Source: Flavobacteriaceae bacterium (lineage in GTDB: Bacteria > Bacteroidota > Bacteroidia > Flavobacteriales > Flavobacteriaceae). Taken from it: 64,000 nucleotides of DNA. The DNA is taken from NCBI GenBank assembly GCA_002707025.1, contig PALG01000020.1, positions 124,001-188,000 of the forward strand, read 5' to 3'. The notes below the pieces were generated by a model that saw only the letters and a program-made list of their open reading frames with translations, was not told the DNA's origin and ran no database searches. A program made the position numbers and the translations under genes. Each line of letters begins with the position of its first letter. The stretch's first letter is position 1. This document shows, in pieces, positions 9,353 through 18,230 of this stretch.

Positions 9353-10387
9353 ATGAAAAACATTCAAGCCCAAGAGAGTGTGTTAGAGTTAATAGGGAAT
9401 ACCCCGCTAGTGAAGCTTAACCACATTACTTCTGGAATGAAAGGGAATTTCTACGCTAAAGTGGAAGCATTTAACCCTGGGCATTCTGCAAAAGACCGTA
9501 TTGCACTTTATATTATCGATCAAGCTGAAAAGAAAGGGATTTTAAAACCTGGAGATACTATTATTGAAACGACCAGTGGTAACACTGGCTTTAGTATAGC
9601 CATGGTGAGTGTGCTGAAGGGATACAAATGTATTTTGGCAGTTTCTTCCAAATCTTCAGCAGATAAGATTGATATGCTGAAAGCCATGGGAGCCGAAGTG
9701 CACGTATGTCCAGCACATGTAGCTGCCGATGACCCTCGTTCCTACTATGAAGTGGCAAAGCGTTTGCATACCGAGGTTGAAGGGTCAATCTATATTAATC
9801 AATATTTTAATGAATTGAATATTGATGCACATTATCACTCTACTGGCCCAGAAATTTGGAATCAAACCAACGGGCAAATCACTCACTTAGTAGCTTGTAG
9901 CGGAACCGGAGGAACTATTTCGGGTACGGCACGTTTCTTAAAGGAACAAAATCCGGAGATAAAAGTTCTAGGAATTGACGCGTATGGTTCTGTGATTCAG
10001 AAATACCATGAAACCCGAGAATTAGATAAAGAAGAGATTTATCCTTACCGAATTGAAGGATTAGAGAAAAACTTAATTCCTACGGCAACCGATTTTGATA
10101 AAATCGATCGGTTTATGAAAGTGACCGATGAGGATAGCGCACATACGGCTAGGGAAATTGCTCAAAAGGAGGGACTTTTTGTGGGATATACCAGCGGTGC
10201 TGCCTTACAAGGAGTCAAACAATTTTCTGACGAAGGTGTTTTTGATGAGAATAGTGTTGTAGTGGTGATCTTCCCAGATCATGGCTCCCGCTACATGAGT
10301 AAAGTATACAACGATCAATGGATGGAACAACAAGGGTTTATGGATGAAGAAACCCGTCTCCATTCTAAAATACAATATGTAAAATAA
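9353..10387 (+). CDS. PLP-dependent cysteine synthase-family enzyme, possibly cysteate synthase
   Basis: Fold-type II PLP enzyme, 344 residues. The [11 protein letters not shown] start, Lys47 in GHSAKDRIA as the PLP lysine, the substrate loop [10 protein letters not shown] and the phosphate loop [10 protein letters not shown] place it in the cysteine synthase/cystathionine beta-synthase family. Plain O-acetylserine sulfhydrylase is one reading. The next gene is an alpha-oxoamine synthase. In gliding Bacteroidota a synthase of this family makes L-cysteate (from O-phosphoserine and sulfite) for capnine synthesis beside an oxoamine synthase, so cysteate synthase is a serious alternative. The family assignment is certain; the substrate is inferred from context. 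A terminator hairpin follows, so it may be transcribed separately from its partner. Confidence 0.9.
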   Translation: MKNIQAQESVLELIGNTPLVKLNHITSGMKGNFYAKVEAFNPGHSAKDRIALYIIDQAEKKGILKPGDTIIETTSGNTGFSIAMVSVLKGYKCILAVSSKSSADKIDMLKAMGAEVHVCPAHVAADDPRSYYEVAKRLHTEVEGSIYINQYFNELNIDAHYHSTGPEIWNQTNGQITHLVACSGTGGTISGTARFLKEQNPEIKVLGIDAYGSVIQKYHETRELDKEEIYPYRIEGLEKNLIPTATDFDKIDRFMKVTDEDSAHTAREIAQKEGLFVGYTSGAALQGVKQFSDEGVFDENSVVVVIFPDHGSRYMSKVYNDQWMEQQGFMDEETRLHSKIQYVK

Positions 10388-10402
10388 ATAAAGGTTTAGG
10401 GG

Positions 10403-10432
10403 AAAACCGTTGCAATTTGCAACGGTTTTTTT
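10403..10432 (+). terminator. Intrinsic terminator after the cysteine/cysteate synthase gene
   Basis: Perfect hairpin AAAACCGTTGCAA / TTGCAACGGTTTT followed by T residues. Confidence 0.9.
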
Positions 10433-10456
10433 GTTCATTTCTTTCTGCAAATAAAC

Positions 10457-10486
10457 TTGGTAAGTACCTTAAAATCTATATTTTTG
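10457..10486 (+). promoter_or_regulatory. Predicted promoter of the alpha-oxoamine synthase gene
   Basis: TTG (10457-10459), a 19-nt spacer and TATTTTTG (10479-10486) are a full match to the flavobacterial promoter pattern, 28 bp before the ATG. Confidence 0.7.
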
Positions 10487-10514
10487 CAACCTGAATTTTA
10501 ATTCTTCAATCTTG

Positions 10515-11774
10515 ATGAGAGATTTATTCGACAAAATTTACAAAGACAAAGGTCCTCTAGGAAAATGGGCCGAACAGGCCGAAGGGTATTTTGTGTTCCC
10601 AAAATTGGAAGGGCAAATTTCCAATCGTATGAAATTCCAAGGAAAAGAAGTGATTACTTGGAGCATCAACGATTATTTAGGATTGGCCAACCACCCTGAA
10701 GTAAGAAAAGTAGATGCAGAGGCTGGAGCGAAATATGGTTCTGCCTATCCTATGGGAGCGCGAATGATGAGTGGGCATACCGAACTTCACGAAAGATTAC
10801 AAAAGGAGTTAGCCGCATTTGTTCATAAAGAAGCGGCGTATTTATTGAATTTTGGTTACCAAGGAATGGTTTCTACCATTGATGCCTTGGTTTCCAAAGA
10901 TGATGTGATTGTATATGATGTAGATGCCCATGCTTGTATTATAGATGGGGTGCGTCTCCACCTGGGACAACGCTTCACTTATAAGCACAACGATATGGAA
11001 AGTATCGAAAAGAATTTAAAACGTGCTGAAAAGGTGGCCGAAAAGACCGGAGGAGGGATCTTATTGATTTCTGAAGGGGTTTTCGGAATGCGTGGGGAAC
11101 AAGGGAAATTAAAAGAAATTGCAGCCCTTAAAAAGAAATATAACTTTAGACTGTTTGTGGATGATGCACACGGATTTGGAACCTTAGGAAAAACGGGAGC
11201 TGGAGCTGGTGAGGAGCAAGGCGTGCAAGATGATATTGATGTGTATTTTGCCACTTTTGCAAAGTCCATGGCTAGTACCGGGGCTTTTATTGCAGCGGAT
11301 GAAGAAATTATCAATTACCTAAAATACAACCTTCGTTCTCAAATGTTTGCTAAATCGTTGCAAATGCAATTAGTGGAAGGAGCGTTGAAGCGTTTGGACA
11401 TGATTCGTACCATGCCCGAGTTAAAAAACAAACTTTGGGAAAATGTAAATGCCTTGCAAGGGGGATTACGTAAACGCGGTTTCGATTTAGGAACAACCCA
11501 AAGTTGTGTGACTCCTGTATATTTGAAAGGAAGCATTCCAGAAGCGATGGCCCTGGTAAAGGATTTGCGTGAAAACCATGGGATTTTCTGTTCCATTGTA
11601 GTATATCCGGTAATTCCGAAGGGATTGATTTTATTGCGTATGATTCCAACGGCTTCCCATACTATGGAAGACATTAACGAAACCCTAGATGCTTTTTCAG
11701 CGATTCGTGAGCGTTTGGAAAATGGAACCTATAAAAGACTTTCAGCGGCAGTTGCTGCAGCCATGGGCGAGTAA
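10515..11774 (+). CDS. Alpha-oxoamine synthase-family acyltransferase, probable cysteate-fatty acyl transferase (capnine synthesis)
   Basis: PLP-dependent enzyme of 419 residues in the family of 2-amino-3-ketobutyrate CoA ligase, 8-amino-7-oxononanoate synthase and serine palmitoyltransferase, which condense an amino acid with an acyl thioester. Seen features: SINDYLGLANHPEV near the N-terminus, GARMMSGHTELHERLQ, the DDAHGFGTLG aspartate-histidine motif and Lys250 in TFAKSMASTGAF as the PLP lysine. In gliding Bacteroidota such an enzyme condenses L-cysteate with a fatty acyl thioester to make the sulfonolipid base precursor. The adjacent cysteine-synthase-like gene supports that role. A sphingolipid or ketobutyrate-ligase role is not excluded. 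The ATG at 10515 is preferred over the TTG just before it. Confidence 0.9.
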   Translation: MRDLFDKIYKDKGPLGKWAEQAEGYFVFPKLEGQISNRMKFQGKEVITWSINDYLGLANHPEVRKVDAEAGAKYGSAYPMGARMMSGHTELHERLQKELAAFVHKEAAYLLNFGYQGMVSTIDALVSKDDVIVYDVDAHACIIDGVRLHLGQRFTYKHNDMESIEKNLKRAEKVAEKTGGGILLISEGVFGMRGEQGKLKEIAALKKKYNFRLFVDDAHGFGTLGKTGAGAGEEQGVQDDIDVYFATFAKSMASTGAFIAADEEIINYLKYNLRSQMFAKSLQMQLVEGALKRLDMIRTMPELKNKLWENVNALQGGLRKRGFDLGTTQSCVTPVYLKGSIPEAMALVKDLRENHGIFCSIVVYPVIPKGLILLRMIPTASHTMEDINETLDAFSAIRERLENGTYKRLSAAVAAAMGE

Positions 11775-11800
11775 TGATCATTTCTAGAAAGTCTGAACAT

Positions 11801-11830
11801 AAAAAAACCACCTAAAAAGGTGGTTTTTTT
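11801..11830. terminator. Bidirectional intrinsic terminator
   Basis: AAAAAAACCACC-TAAAAA-GGTGGTTTTTTT hairpin between two convergent genes. It overlaps the last two bases of the GNAT gene on the minus strand. Confidence 0.88.
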
Positions 11831-12947
11831 ATAGTTCTTTTCGAAAGGTACTCCGTTCTTTATGTTGTACCGGGTCGTAATCTTTCCAAAGTTGCTGTAC
11901 GGCCTTATTTTCCTGAAGCTCTGGGTTGGTTTCTACTGTTACTATGCCCTTGTCATTGAACAAATACTGCATTTCTTCAAAAATAATGGCGGTAACCCCT
12001 TTTCCTTGGTATTCAGGATCAATTCCTATTAAATAAAAAGCAGCGGTATCGTTTTTTCGCTGCGCTTGTAGAATATGCCACCAGCCCATCGGTAATAATT
12101 TACCGTTCGCTTTTTTCAAAGCTTTACTGAAAGAAGGCATTACGATGGAAAAAGCAATCAGTTTTCCTTCGTCATCTTTTATGCACGTAATATAGTCGGG
12201 GTGAATAAAACCAAAGTATTTTTCTTTATAATAATCAATTTGATACTGTTGAATAGGAACAAAGGTTTGTAGCTTGTCGTAGGTCTTGTTCAGTAATTCG
12301 AACATCTTGTCTACATAAGGTAGAATTTTCTTTTTGTTTTTAAATCGAATGACGGACAGTCCGTAACGCTGTTTGATAATTCCAGAGAACTTCGCTACTT
12401 TTTCTTTAATGGAGTTTGGAATACTCATTTTATATTCCACCCATGTAGCTTGTTTTTCAAAACCTAATTGCTCAAAATGTGTAGCATAGTAAGGATAGTG
12501 GTACCACGTAATCATGGTATTTAATTCTTCAAAGCCCATGGTAAGTATTCCTGCCTTTTCCATATTGGAAAATCCTACGGGACCTTCAGCATACGCTAGT
12601 TGATGCTCTTTTCCTATTTCAAAAACCTTATCCAGTAACGCTTTTGTTACATCAATATCATCGATAACATCGAACCATCCAAATCGGATCTTTTTTTTAC
12701 CGATTTCGTTTACTTCCAAATGATTGATGATCACAGCAATCCGTCCCGCTAATTTGCCCTCTTTTTTTGCTAAAAAGTAGGAGGCTTCTGCATTTTTAAA
12801 AACGGGATTTTTGGTTTTATCAAGTGTTTCCATCTCGTCCTTGATAAGGGGAGGTACCCAATAAGGACAATCTTTGTAAAGTTGGAAAGGAAAGGTGACA
12901 AACTGTTTAAGCTGCTGCTTATCTTTAACGGGTATTACTTCAATCAT
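11829..12947 (-). CDS. GNAT-fold acyltransferase-like protein
   Basis: Cytosolic protein of 372 residues. The C-terminal third contains a GNAT acyl-CoA binding signature, LIGIDPEYQGKGVTAIIFEE, where QGKG supplies the pyrophosphate loop. The N-terminal part resembles a second, degenerate GNAT-like domain, so it may be a double-GNAT protein. The substrate is unknown. Its stop codon abuts the terminator shared with the oxoamine synthase gene. It follows the outer-membrane protein gene with a six-base gap and is probably co-transcribed with it. The ATG at 12947 is preferred over a TTG two codons earlier. Confidence 0.8.
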   Translation of the reverse strand: MIEVIPVKDKQQLKQFVTFPFQLYKDCPYWVPPLIKDEMETLDKTKNPVFKNAEASYFLAKKEGKLAGRIAVIINHLEVNEIGKKKIRFGWFDVIDDIDVTKALLDKVFEIGKEHQLAYAEGPVGFSNMEKAGILTMGFEELNTMITWYHYPYYATHFEQLGFEKQATWVEYKMSIPNSIKEKVAKFSGIIKQRYGLSVIRFKNKKKILPYVDKMFELLNKTYDKLQTFVPIQQYQIDYYKEKYFGFIHPDYITCIKDDEGKLIAFSIVMPSFSKALKKANGKLLPMGWWHILQAQRKNDTAAFYLIGIDPEYQGKGVTAIIFEEMQYLFNDKGIVTVETNPELQENKAVQQLWKDYDPVQHKERSTFRKEL

Positions 12948-12953
12948 ACGCAA

Positions 12954-13970
12954 TTATTTTCCTCCATTATCATCGTCTTCTTCTGGCAATTCGAAGCCGT
13001 CTTTTCTTTTACGTTTCTTATTTTCTTTTTTCGCCTTTTTATTGGCTTTTCTTTTATCTTTTTCGGCCCTACGTAATTCGCGGCCTGCTTTTCCTTTATT
13101 CTCAAGAAATTCATCTTCAGAATGCATGTCGAATCGATACGCTACGCCCACTCTTCCGTAGAAAAGGGAAGGGGTTTCCTTGAAATTCACACTAAAAGAA
13201 AGGTCGACGTGTAAATCTTTTGTGATAAGGGCAGCGGCACCTCCACGTAATATTTGATCTGCGTAAAAATCACTTTTAAATCCTTGGTTTTCCACAAAAA
13301 TAGAGAAATAGCGGTTGGTCGCGTGGGTTAAGGTAACAATGTACCCGTAGGTAGGAAAATCGGTTGTAATTCTATCAGCAAAAATATTGGTGACCAAAAC
13401 CAAACTTCCTACAAAATTATTTTGTGTAGAAATAGCTACTGTAGGACTAATGGTACTTTCCTGAAAAGGTAAAAGGGCATTGTCGGCAAAATCGAAGTTG
13501 GCACCTGCATACACGGCAACCGCAGGAATAAGATCTTTCCATTGCATGCGGTTGTTTTTACGCCAGCTGTAAAGATTAGGCCCTTCTAACTCACGATTTT
13601 TATATGGGTCATAAACCAAGTATTTGGCACCTAGGGTGTTGCTTTTAAAGTTGGAAATTTTGTCTTCCGCAATGCTACCCGTAGTATATTCAATAGTATT
13701 ACTTTGGAAAGACCCTATTAAGCTAATTTCCAATTCCTCTTTCCAGATACCATAACGGGCACTGTAATCCCAATTAAAAAGTGTGGTTTCCGTGTTTAAA
13801 AGGTCATGCTTTTCAATCCCGTAAGTAAGTCCGGTTTCAAATTGGAGTACCTTAGTTCCAACCGAAAAAGCTCCTTGGGAACCTCCTGGCCGGTTGGTGT
13901 TGATCATTTCCGTATACTGCGAAAAAGCAATGCAAGGGATGAAAAACAAGAAGTAAAGTAACGTACGCAT
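12954..13970 (-). CDS. Outer-membrane beta-barrel protein of the phenol-degradation-type transporter family
   Basis: Exported protein of 338 residues with a signal peptide (about 1-18, cut after Phe-Ser) followed by alternating hydrophobic and aromatic strands typical of a beta-barrel. It begins with INTNRPGGSQGAFSVGTKVLQFETG, as in the COG4313/Phenol_MetA_deg-type outer-membrane family. The C-terminal 50 residues are a strongly basic Lys/Arg-rich stretch followed by an acidic end, which is unusual after a barrel and probably periplasmic. An upstream ATG at 14009 would add 13 residues. It lies upstream of the GNAT gene in a probable operon. What it transports is unknown. Confidence 0.75.
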   Translation of the reverse strand: MRTLLYFLFFIPCIAFSQYTEMINTNRPGGSQGAFSVGTKVLQFETGLTYGIEKHDLLNTETTLFNWDYSARYGIWKEELEISLIGSFQSNTIEYTTGSIAEDKISNFKSNTLGAKYLVYDPYKNRELEGPNLYSWRKNNRMQWKDLIPAVAVYAGANFDFADNALLPFQESTISPTVAISTQNNFVGSLVLVTNIFADRITTDFPTYGYIVTLTHATNRYFSIFVENQGFKSDFYADQILRGGAAALITKDLHVDLSFSVNFKETPSLFYGRVGVAYRFDMHSEDEFLENKGKAGRELRRAEKDKRKANKKAKKENKKRKRKDGFELPEEDDDNGGK

Positions 13971-14078
13971 GAAGATTCGGTTTAAGCCAAAGATATAAGA
14001 TTTTATCATTTATTTAATACTTGAAACCGTACTTTTTAAATTGCAATAAGTACTTTTGAAGACTGAAGTATTATTATA

Positions 14079-14354
14079 ATGAATACCTTACTGAAAACGA
14101 TACTAATTATCCTATTGGTATATTTTGGCCTAAAATTTCTTTTTAAGCTCTTTAAGCCTTATATAATGAGATTTTTAGCTAAGAAAATGGCTGAAAAATT
14201 TGAAAACTCTTTTGGGGGAAATCCTTTTCAAGGTTTTGAAAATACTGCCACAAATCCCAGGGAAGGGGAAGTGAGTATCGACAAGAATCCTACCTCAAAA
14301 AAAGAGAATGAAAAAGTAGTAGGAGAATATATAGAGTATGAAGAGATAGATTAA
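14079..14354 (+). CDS. DUF4834 family small membrane protein
   Basis: A 91-residue protein with one N-terminal transmembrane helix (about residues 5-22), a basic juxtamembrane region (FKPYIMRFLAKKMAEKF) and a hydrophilic acidic tail ending in EYIEYEEID. This matches the DUF4834 family of Bacteroidota, whose function is unknown. It sits 65 bp before the YfhO gene on the same strand and may share its transcript. Confidence 0.82.
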   Translation: MNTLLKTILIILLVYFGLKFLFKLFKPYIMRFLAKKMAEKFENSFGGNPFQGFENTATNPREGEVSIDKNPTSKKENEKVVGEYIEYEEID

Positions 14355-14419
14355 TACGATTATTTCTTACTTGATACCAAACCATCCTAATATTTTTCAT
14401 AATTTGCCTTTTTAATTTT

Positions 14420-16873
14420 ATGCCAAATTTTATGGGTTTCAATTATAAAAAAGCCTTACCACACCTTATTGTTTTTGTTCTTTTTACTGCCATTTCACTA
14501 GCGTATTTCAATCCGGTATTAAAAGGAAAAACCATTTTCCAAAGTGACATTGTTCAATATATTGGAATGGCTAAACAACAAAACGATTTTAGGCAAACCA
14601 CAGGAGAAGAAACCTATTGGACCAATAGTGCTTTTGGAGGAATGCCTACCTATCAATTAGGCGCTAAGTACCCTCATAATTACATTAAAAAATTAGATTT
14701 AACCTTGCGGTTTCTGCCCCGACCAGCAGATTATCTATTTCTATACTTCATAGGAATGTACCTTCTTTTTTTAGTACTTAAGGTCGACTATAAACTAGCT
14801 TTTCTGGGAGCATTGGCATTTGGCTTTTCCACTTATTTAATCATTATTCTAGGTGTAGGGCATAATGCAAAAGCGCATGCAATTGCGTATATGCCTTTGG
14901 TTTTAAGTGGAATTATATTAACATTTCGAGGGAAATATTGGAAAGGTTTTTTACTAACAACCGTTGCCATGGCATTGGAATTGGTGGCCAACCACATACA
15001 AATGACTTATTATTTGCTCCTTTTAGTGGTTTGTTTGGGAATAGCCTATTTAGTAGATGCCTATCAAAAGAAAATGCTCCCTCATTACTTCAGGGCAGTA
15101 GGAGTAATGGTCTTAGGAGTAATTTTGGCTTTGGGTTTAAACGCTACGAATTTAATGGCGACCAAAGAGTACGCCGATACTTCTACAAGGGGTAAAAGTG
15201 AATTGAATATTAATCCAGACGGAAGTCCAAAAGAAGGGGGAAGCGGACTTTCCTATGAATATATTACAGAATATAGTTACGGAAGGTCGGAAAGCTTCAA
15301 TCTGTTTATTCCAAGATTTATGGGAGGAGGAACTTCTGAAGATTTTCCGGAGGATTCTGCTACCATCGATGAATTAATGAAAATGGGCGCTTCTGCTCAA
15401 GAAGCCAATCAAATTTTGAATCAAATTCCTATGTATTGGGGAAAACAGCCTATCGTTGCCGCTCCAGCTTATATTGGCGCAGTTGTCATTTTCTTGGCGA
15501 TATTGGCTTTATTTCTGGTTCGTGGAAGATTAAAATGGTGGGCTGTGGCTGGTTTGGTGCTAAGTCTCTTACTTTCTTGGGGGGATAATTTCAAAATCTT
15601 AACCAATTTCTTTATCGATTATGTACCGCTTTATGATAAATTTCGTGCAGTATCTTCGATACAAGTCATTATTGAGCTTGTCGCTCCAATTCTTGCAGTG
15701 GTAGGATTGTATCAGTTTTTCAATGACTTTCATCCTTCAGAAAAAAAGAAAAAAGGCCTTTTTATCACAACGGGAATAGTGGGGGGTATAGCATTACTCT
15801 TTTTAGTGGCTAAGTCGGTACTCTTTAGTTTCACCAGTCCGTACGATTCCTATTTTATCGATCAAATGGGAATGCAGTTTGTGGATGCCATTAGGGAAGA
15901 TCGAATGCGTTTGTTTACCACAGATACACTACGTTCGTTGCTGTTTGTGCTATTGACCGCAGCCACCCTCTGGGCTATTCTTGCTAAAAGAGTAAAGGAA
16001 ACCTTGGGTATTGGTGTATTGGCTCTTCTAATCGTTATTGATCTGGTTGGAGTAGATCGGCGTTATGTAAATGAGGATGATTTTGTAAGTGAGCGAATCA
16101 TGGAAAAACCCTTCCAGGCTTCGGAAGGCGATCAGGAAATTTTGAAAGATGACGATTATTTTAGGGTGTACGATGCCACTACCAATGCTTTCAATAGCGG
16201 AAGGGCAAGTTATTTCCATAATGCTTTGGGGGGGTATCACGCAGCCAAACCTGGTAGAATGCAAGACTTGTACGATTTTTATATTGATGGTGGAAATATT
16301 GAAATATTAAGTATGCTGAATGTGAAATATATTTTGGTACCTGATAAGGAAGGAAATGTATACGCTCAGAAAAATCCCTATAATAATGGGGCCGCTTGGT
16401 TTGTGGAAAATGTATTGCCTGCCAATAATACCAACGAAGAAATTTTATTGCTCGACAGTTTGGATACCCAAAAAACAGCTGTGATACGGGCCGACTTCCT
16501 AGAGAAGCTTCCTACTCAGAACATTTCAAGGGATAGTACTGCTAGTATTGATATAACACGTCATGAGCCTAATCATTTGGTGTATGAAACAGCCACGCAA
16601 ACCGATCAGTTAGCGGTGTTTTCTGAAATGTATTACCCCAAAGGATGGAATGCCTATATCGATGGAAAACCTGCAGAATATTTTAGGGCTAACTATGTAC
16701 TTCGAGCCATGGTTATCCCCGCGGGAATACATACCATTGATTTTAAGTTTGAACCACAGGTAATTTCTACGGGAAGTACCTACAGTCTTATAAGCTTCAT
16801 CATTCTAATCCTGGTTGCTGTAACGGGCTTGTTTTTTATCTGGAAACAACGAAAGAATCAAACAACTTCCTAG
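14420..16873 (+). CDS. YfhO-family polytopic membrane protein
   Basis: Large inner-membrane protein (817 residues) with about a dozen hydrophobic segments from residue 12 to 540, a hydrophilic C-terminal domain (about 545-780) and a last transmembrane helix near 790-810. The N-terminal YFNPVLKGKTIFQSDIVQY and SAFGGMPTYQLG segments are typical of YfhO, a GT-C-like family linked in Gram-positives to glycosylation of cell-wall polymers. The next gene, one base downstream, is a glycosyltransferase, which supports a role in surface glycan assembly. The exact substrate is unknown. Confidence 0.88.
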   Translation: MPNFMGFNYKKALPHLIVFVLFTAISLAYFNPVLKGKTIFQSDIVQYIGMAKQQNDFRQTTGEETYWTNSAFGGMPTYQLGAKYPHNYIKKLDLTLRFLPRPADYLFLYFIGMYLLFLVLKVDYKLAFLGALAFGFSTYLIIILGVGHNAKAHAIAYMPLVLSGIILTFRGKYWKGFLLTTVAMALELVANHIQMTYYLLLLVVCLGIAYLVDAYQKKMLPHYFRAVGVMVLGVILALGLNATNLMATKEYADTSTRGKSELNINPDGSPKEGGSGLSYEYITEYSYGRSESFNLFIPRFMGGGTSEDFPEDSATIDELMKMGASAQEANQILNQIPMYWGKQPIVAAPAYIGAVVIFLAILALFLVRGRLKWWAVAGLVLSLLLSWGDNFKILTNFFIDYVPLYDKFRAVSSIQVIIELVAPILAVVGLYQFFNDFHPSEKKKKGLFITTGIVGGIALLFLVAKSVLFSFTSPYDSYFIDQMGMQFVDAIREDRMRLFTTDTLRSLLFVLLTAATLWAILAKRVKETLGIGVLALLIVIDLVGVDRRYVNEDDFVSERIMEKPFQASEGDQEILKDDDYFRVYDATTNAFNSGRASYFHNALGGYHAAKPGRMQDLYDFYIDGGNIEILSMLNVKYILVPDKEGNVYAQKNPYNNGAAWFVENVLPANNTNEEILLLDSLDTQKTAVIRADFLEKLPTQNISRDSTASIDITRHEPNHLVYETATQTDQLAVFSEMYYPKGWNAYIDGKPAEYFRANYVLRAMVIPAGIHTIDFKFEPQVISTGSTYSLISFIILILVAVTGLFFIWKQRKNQTTS

Positions 16874-16874
16874 G

Positions 16875-18164
16875 ATGAAACGGGTACTCATTATCTGTTA
16901 CTATTGGCCACCAGCTGGAGGTCCAGGCGTACAACGCTGGTTGAAGTTTGTGAAATACTTTCGTGATTTTGGAGTAGAGCCTGTACTATACATTCCTAAA
17001 AACCCAAATTATCCAGTAACCGATACAAGCCTTTCAGAAGAAATCCCAAAAGGGTTGGAAGTCCTTCAGAAAAAAATTAGGGAACCCTACAAATATGCGC
17101 AGCTGTTTTCGAAAAAGAAAACCCAGAAGATGAGCAGCGGGATTATTGAAGAAAAAAATCCTTCAGCATTAGAAAAATTGATGCTTTTTGCGAGAGGAAA
17201 TTTATTTATTCCAGATGCTAGGGTAGGTTGGGTACGTCCTTCCGTAGCTTTTCTGAAAAATTATTTAACCGAAAATAAAGATATAGAAACGGTAATTACT
17301 ACAGGGCCTCCCCATAGCTTACACTTAATCGGGATGCAATTGAAAGAAAATCTTGGCATTCGGTGGATTGCCGATTTTAGGGATCCTTGGACCACCATTC
17401 ATTACCATAAGTCTTTACGATTGACAAAAAGTGCTCAAAAGAAGCACAAAAGAATGGAGCGTGAAGTATTACAATCTGCAGATACCATTGTAGTAACGAG
17501 TCCGAGTACTCAAAGGGATTTTCAAAAGATGACCAACCGTCCTGTAGCACTTATTACAAATGGTTTCGATACCATTTCACTTGATGAAAAAATAAATAGA
17601 GATGAAAAGTTCAGCTTAGTGCATATAGGCTCTTTACTAAGCAACCGTAATCCCAAGTTGTTGTGGGAAACCCTTTCGGAAATATGTTTGGAAAACGCCC
17701 AATTTAAGGAAGATTTAGTCATTAAATTAGTAGGGCTTGTGTCTAAAGAAGTAAAAGACACGATTGCAAGTGTAGGGCTTTCAGAAAAATTGGAACTTCC
17801 AGGCTATGTTTCCCATCAAGAAGCGCAACAATACCAACATAAGGCTCAAGTATTATTGTTGGTGGAAATGAATAAAGCGGAAACCCAAGTCATTCTCCCG
17901 GGCAAATTATTTGAATACCTTAGGGCTAAGCGTCCTATTTTGGCCATTGGTCCGGAAGGGAGCGATATAGAACCTATTTTAGAGGATGTGGGAGCGGGAG
18001 TGTTCTTTGGCTATTCGGATAAGGAAAAGTTGAAAGAACAGCTTATTCAGCATTATCAAAACTATCAAGACAATGCTCTCGAAAATCTTTCGGTTGCGAT
18101 AGAGCAATACCATAGGAAGGCGCTTACTGAGAAGTATGCCCAATTAATCAAGAGACTTTCTTAA
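16875..18164 (+). CDS. Glycosyltransferase, GT4-like
   Basis: Cytosolic glycosyltransferase of 429 residues with a GT-B fold. The N-terminus has the family's YYWPPAGGPGVQRWLKFVKY motif. The donor-binding half includes LVHIGSLLSNRNP and the PGKLFEYLRAKRPILAIGPEGSD region, which is the EX7E-like nucleotide-sugar site of GT4 enzymes. Only one base separates it from the YfhO gene, so the two are co-expressed and probably act in one glycan pathway. A terminator follows immediately. Confidence 0.9.
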   Translation: MKRVLIICYYWPPAGGPGVQRWLKFVKYFRDFGVEPVLYIPKNPNYPVTDTSLSEEIPKGLEVLQKKIREPYKYAQLFSKKKTQKMSSGIIEEKNPSALEKLMLFARGNLFIPDARVGWVRPSVAFLKNYLTENKDIETVITTGPPHSLHLIGMQLKENLGIRWIADFRDPWTTIHYHKSLRLTKSAQKKHKRMEREVLQSADTIVVTSPSTQRDFQKMTNRPVALITNGFDTISLDEKINRDEKFSLVHIGSLLSNRNPKLLWETLSEICLENAQFKEDLVIKLVGLVSKEVKDTIASVGLSEKLELPGYVSHQEAQQYQHKAQVLLLVEMNKAETQVILPGKLFEYLRAKRPILAIGPEGSDIEPILEDVGAGVFFGYSDKEKLKEQLIQHYQNYQDNALENLSVAIEQYHRKALTEKYAQLIKRLS

Positions 18165-18169
18165 AAAGC

Positions 18170-18209
18170 GAAACCCCCGCAAAGCAATGATGCTTTGCCG
18201 GGGGTTTCT
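18170..18209. terminator. Bidirectional intrinsic terminator
   Basis: Long hairpin GAAACCCCCGCAAAGCA / TGCTTTGCCGGGGGTTTC with one bulged base, between the convergent glycosyltransferase and basic secreted-protein genes. Confidence 0.9.
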
Positions 18210-18210
18210 C

Positions 18211-18227
18211 ACTAACCAACCAAAAAA
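18211..18227 (-). repeat. 17-bp repeat, copy A (TTTTTTGGTTGGTTAGT on the minus strand)
   Basis: Exact 17-base match to 19604-19620. In both places the minus-strand 17-mer immediately precedes a GC-rich hairpin. This copy lies directly after the stop codon of the basic secreted-protein gene. Confidence 0.8.
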
Positions 18228-18230
18228 TCT

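Noticed and set aside
10388-10514. An attenuator between the synthase and oxoamine synthase genes
   Set aside because: The hairpin at 10403-10432 is a simple intrinsic terminator, and the second gene has its own full promoter right after it.
11829-12947. GNAT protein as the N-acyltransferase of a sulfonolipid cluster
   Set aside because: It is on the opposite strand, separated by a bidirectional terminator, and paired with an outer-membrane protein gene; there is no direct evidence for the link.
12882-13161. Plus-strand Ser/Phe-rich open frames
   Set aside because: Antisense of the Lys/Arg-rich end of the outer-membrane protein gene; no start context and no recognisable domain.
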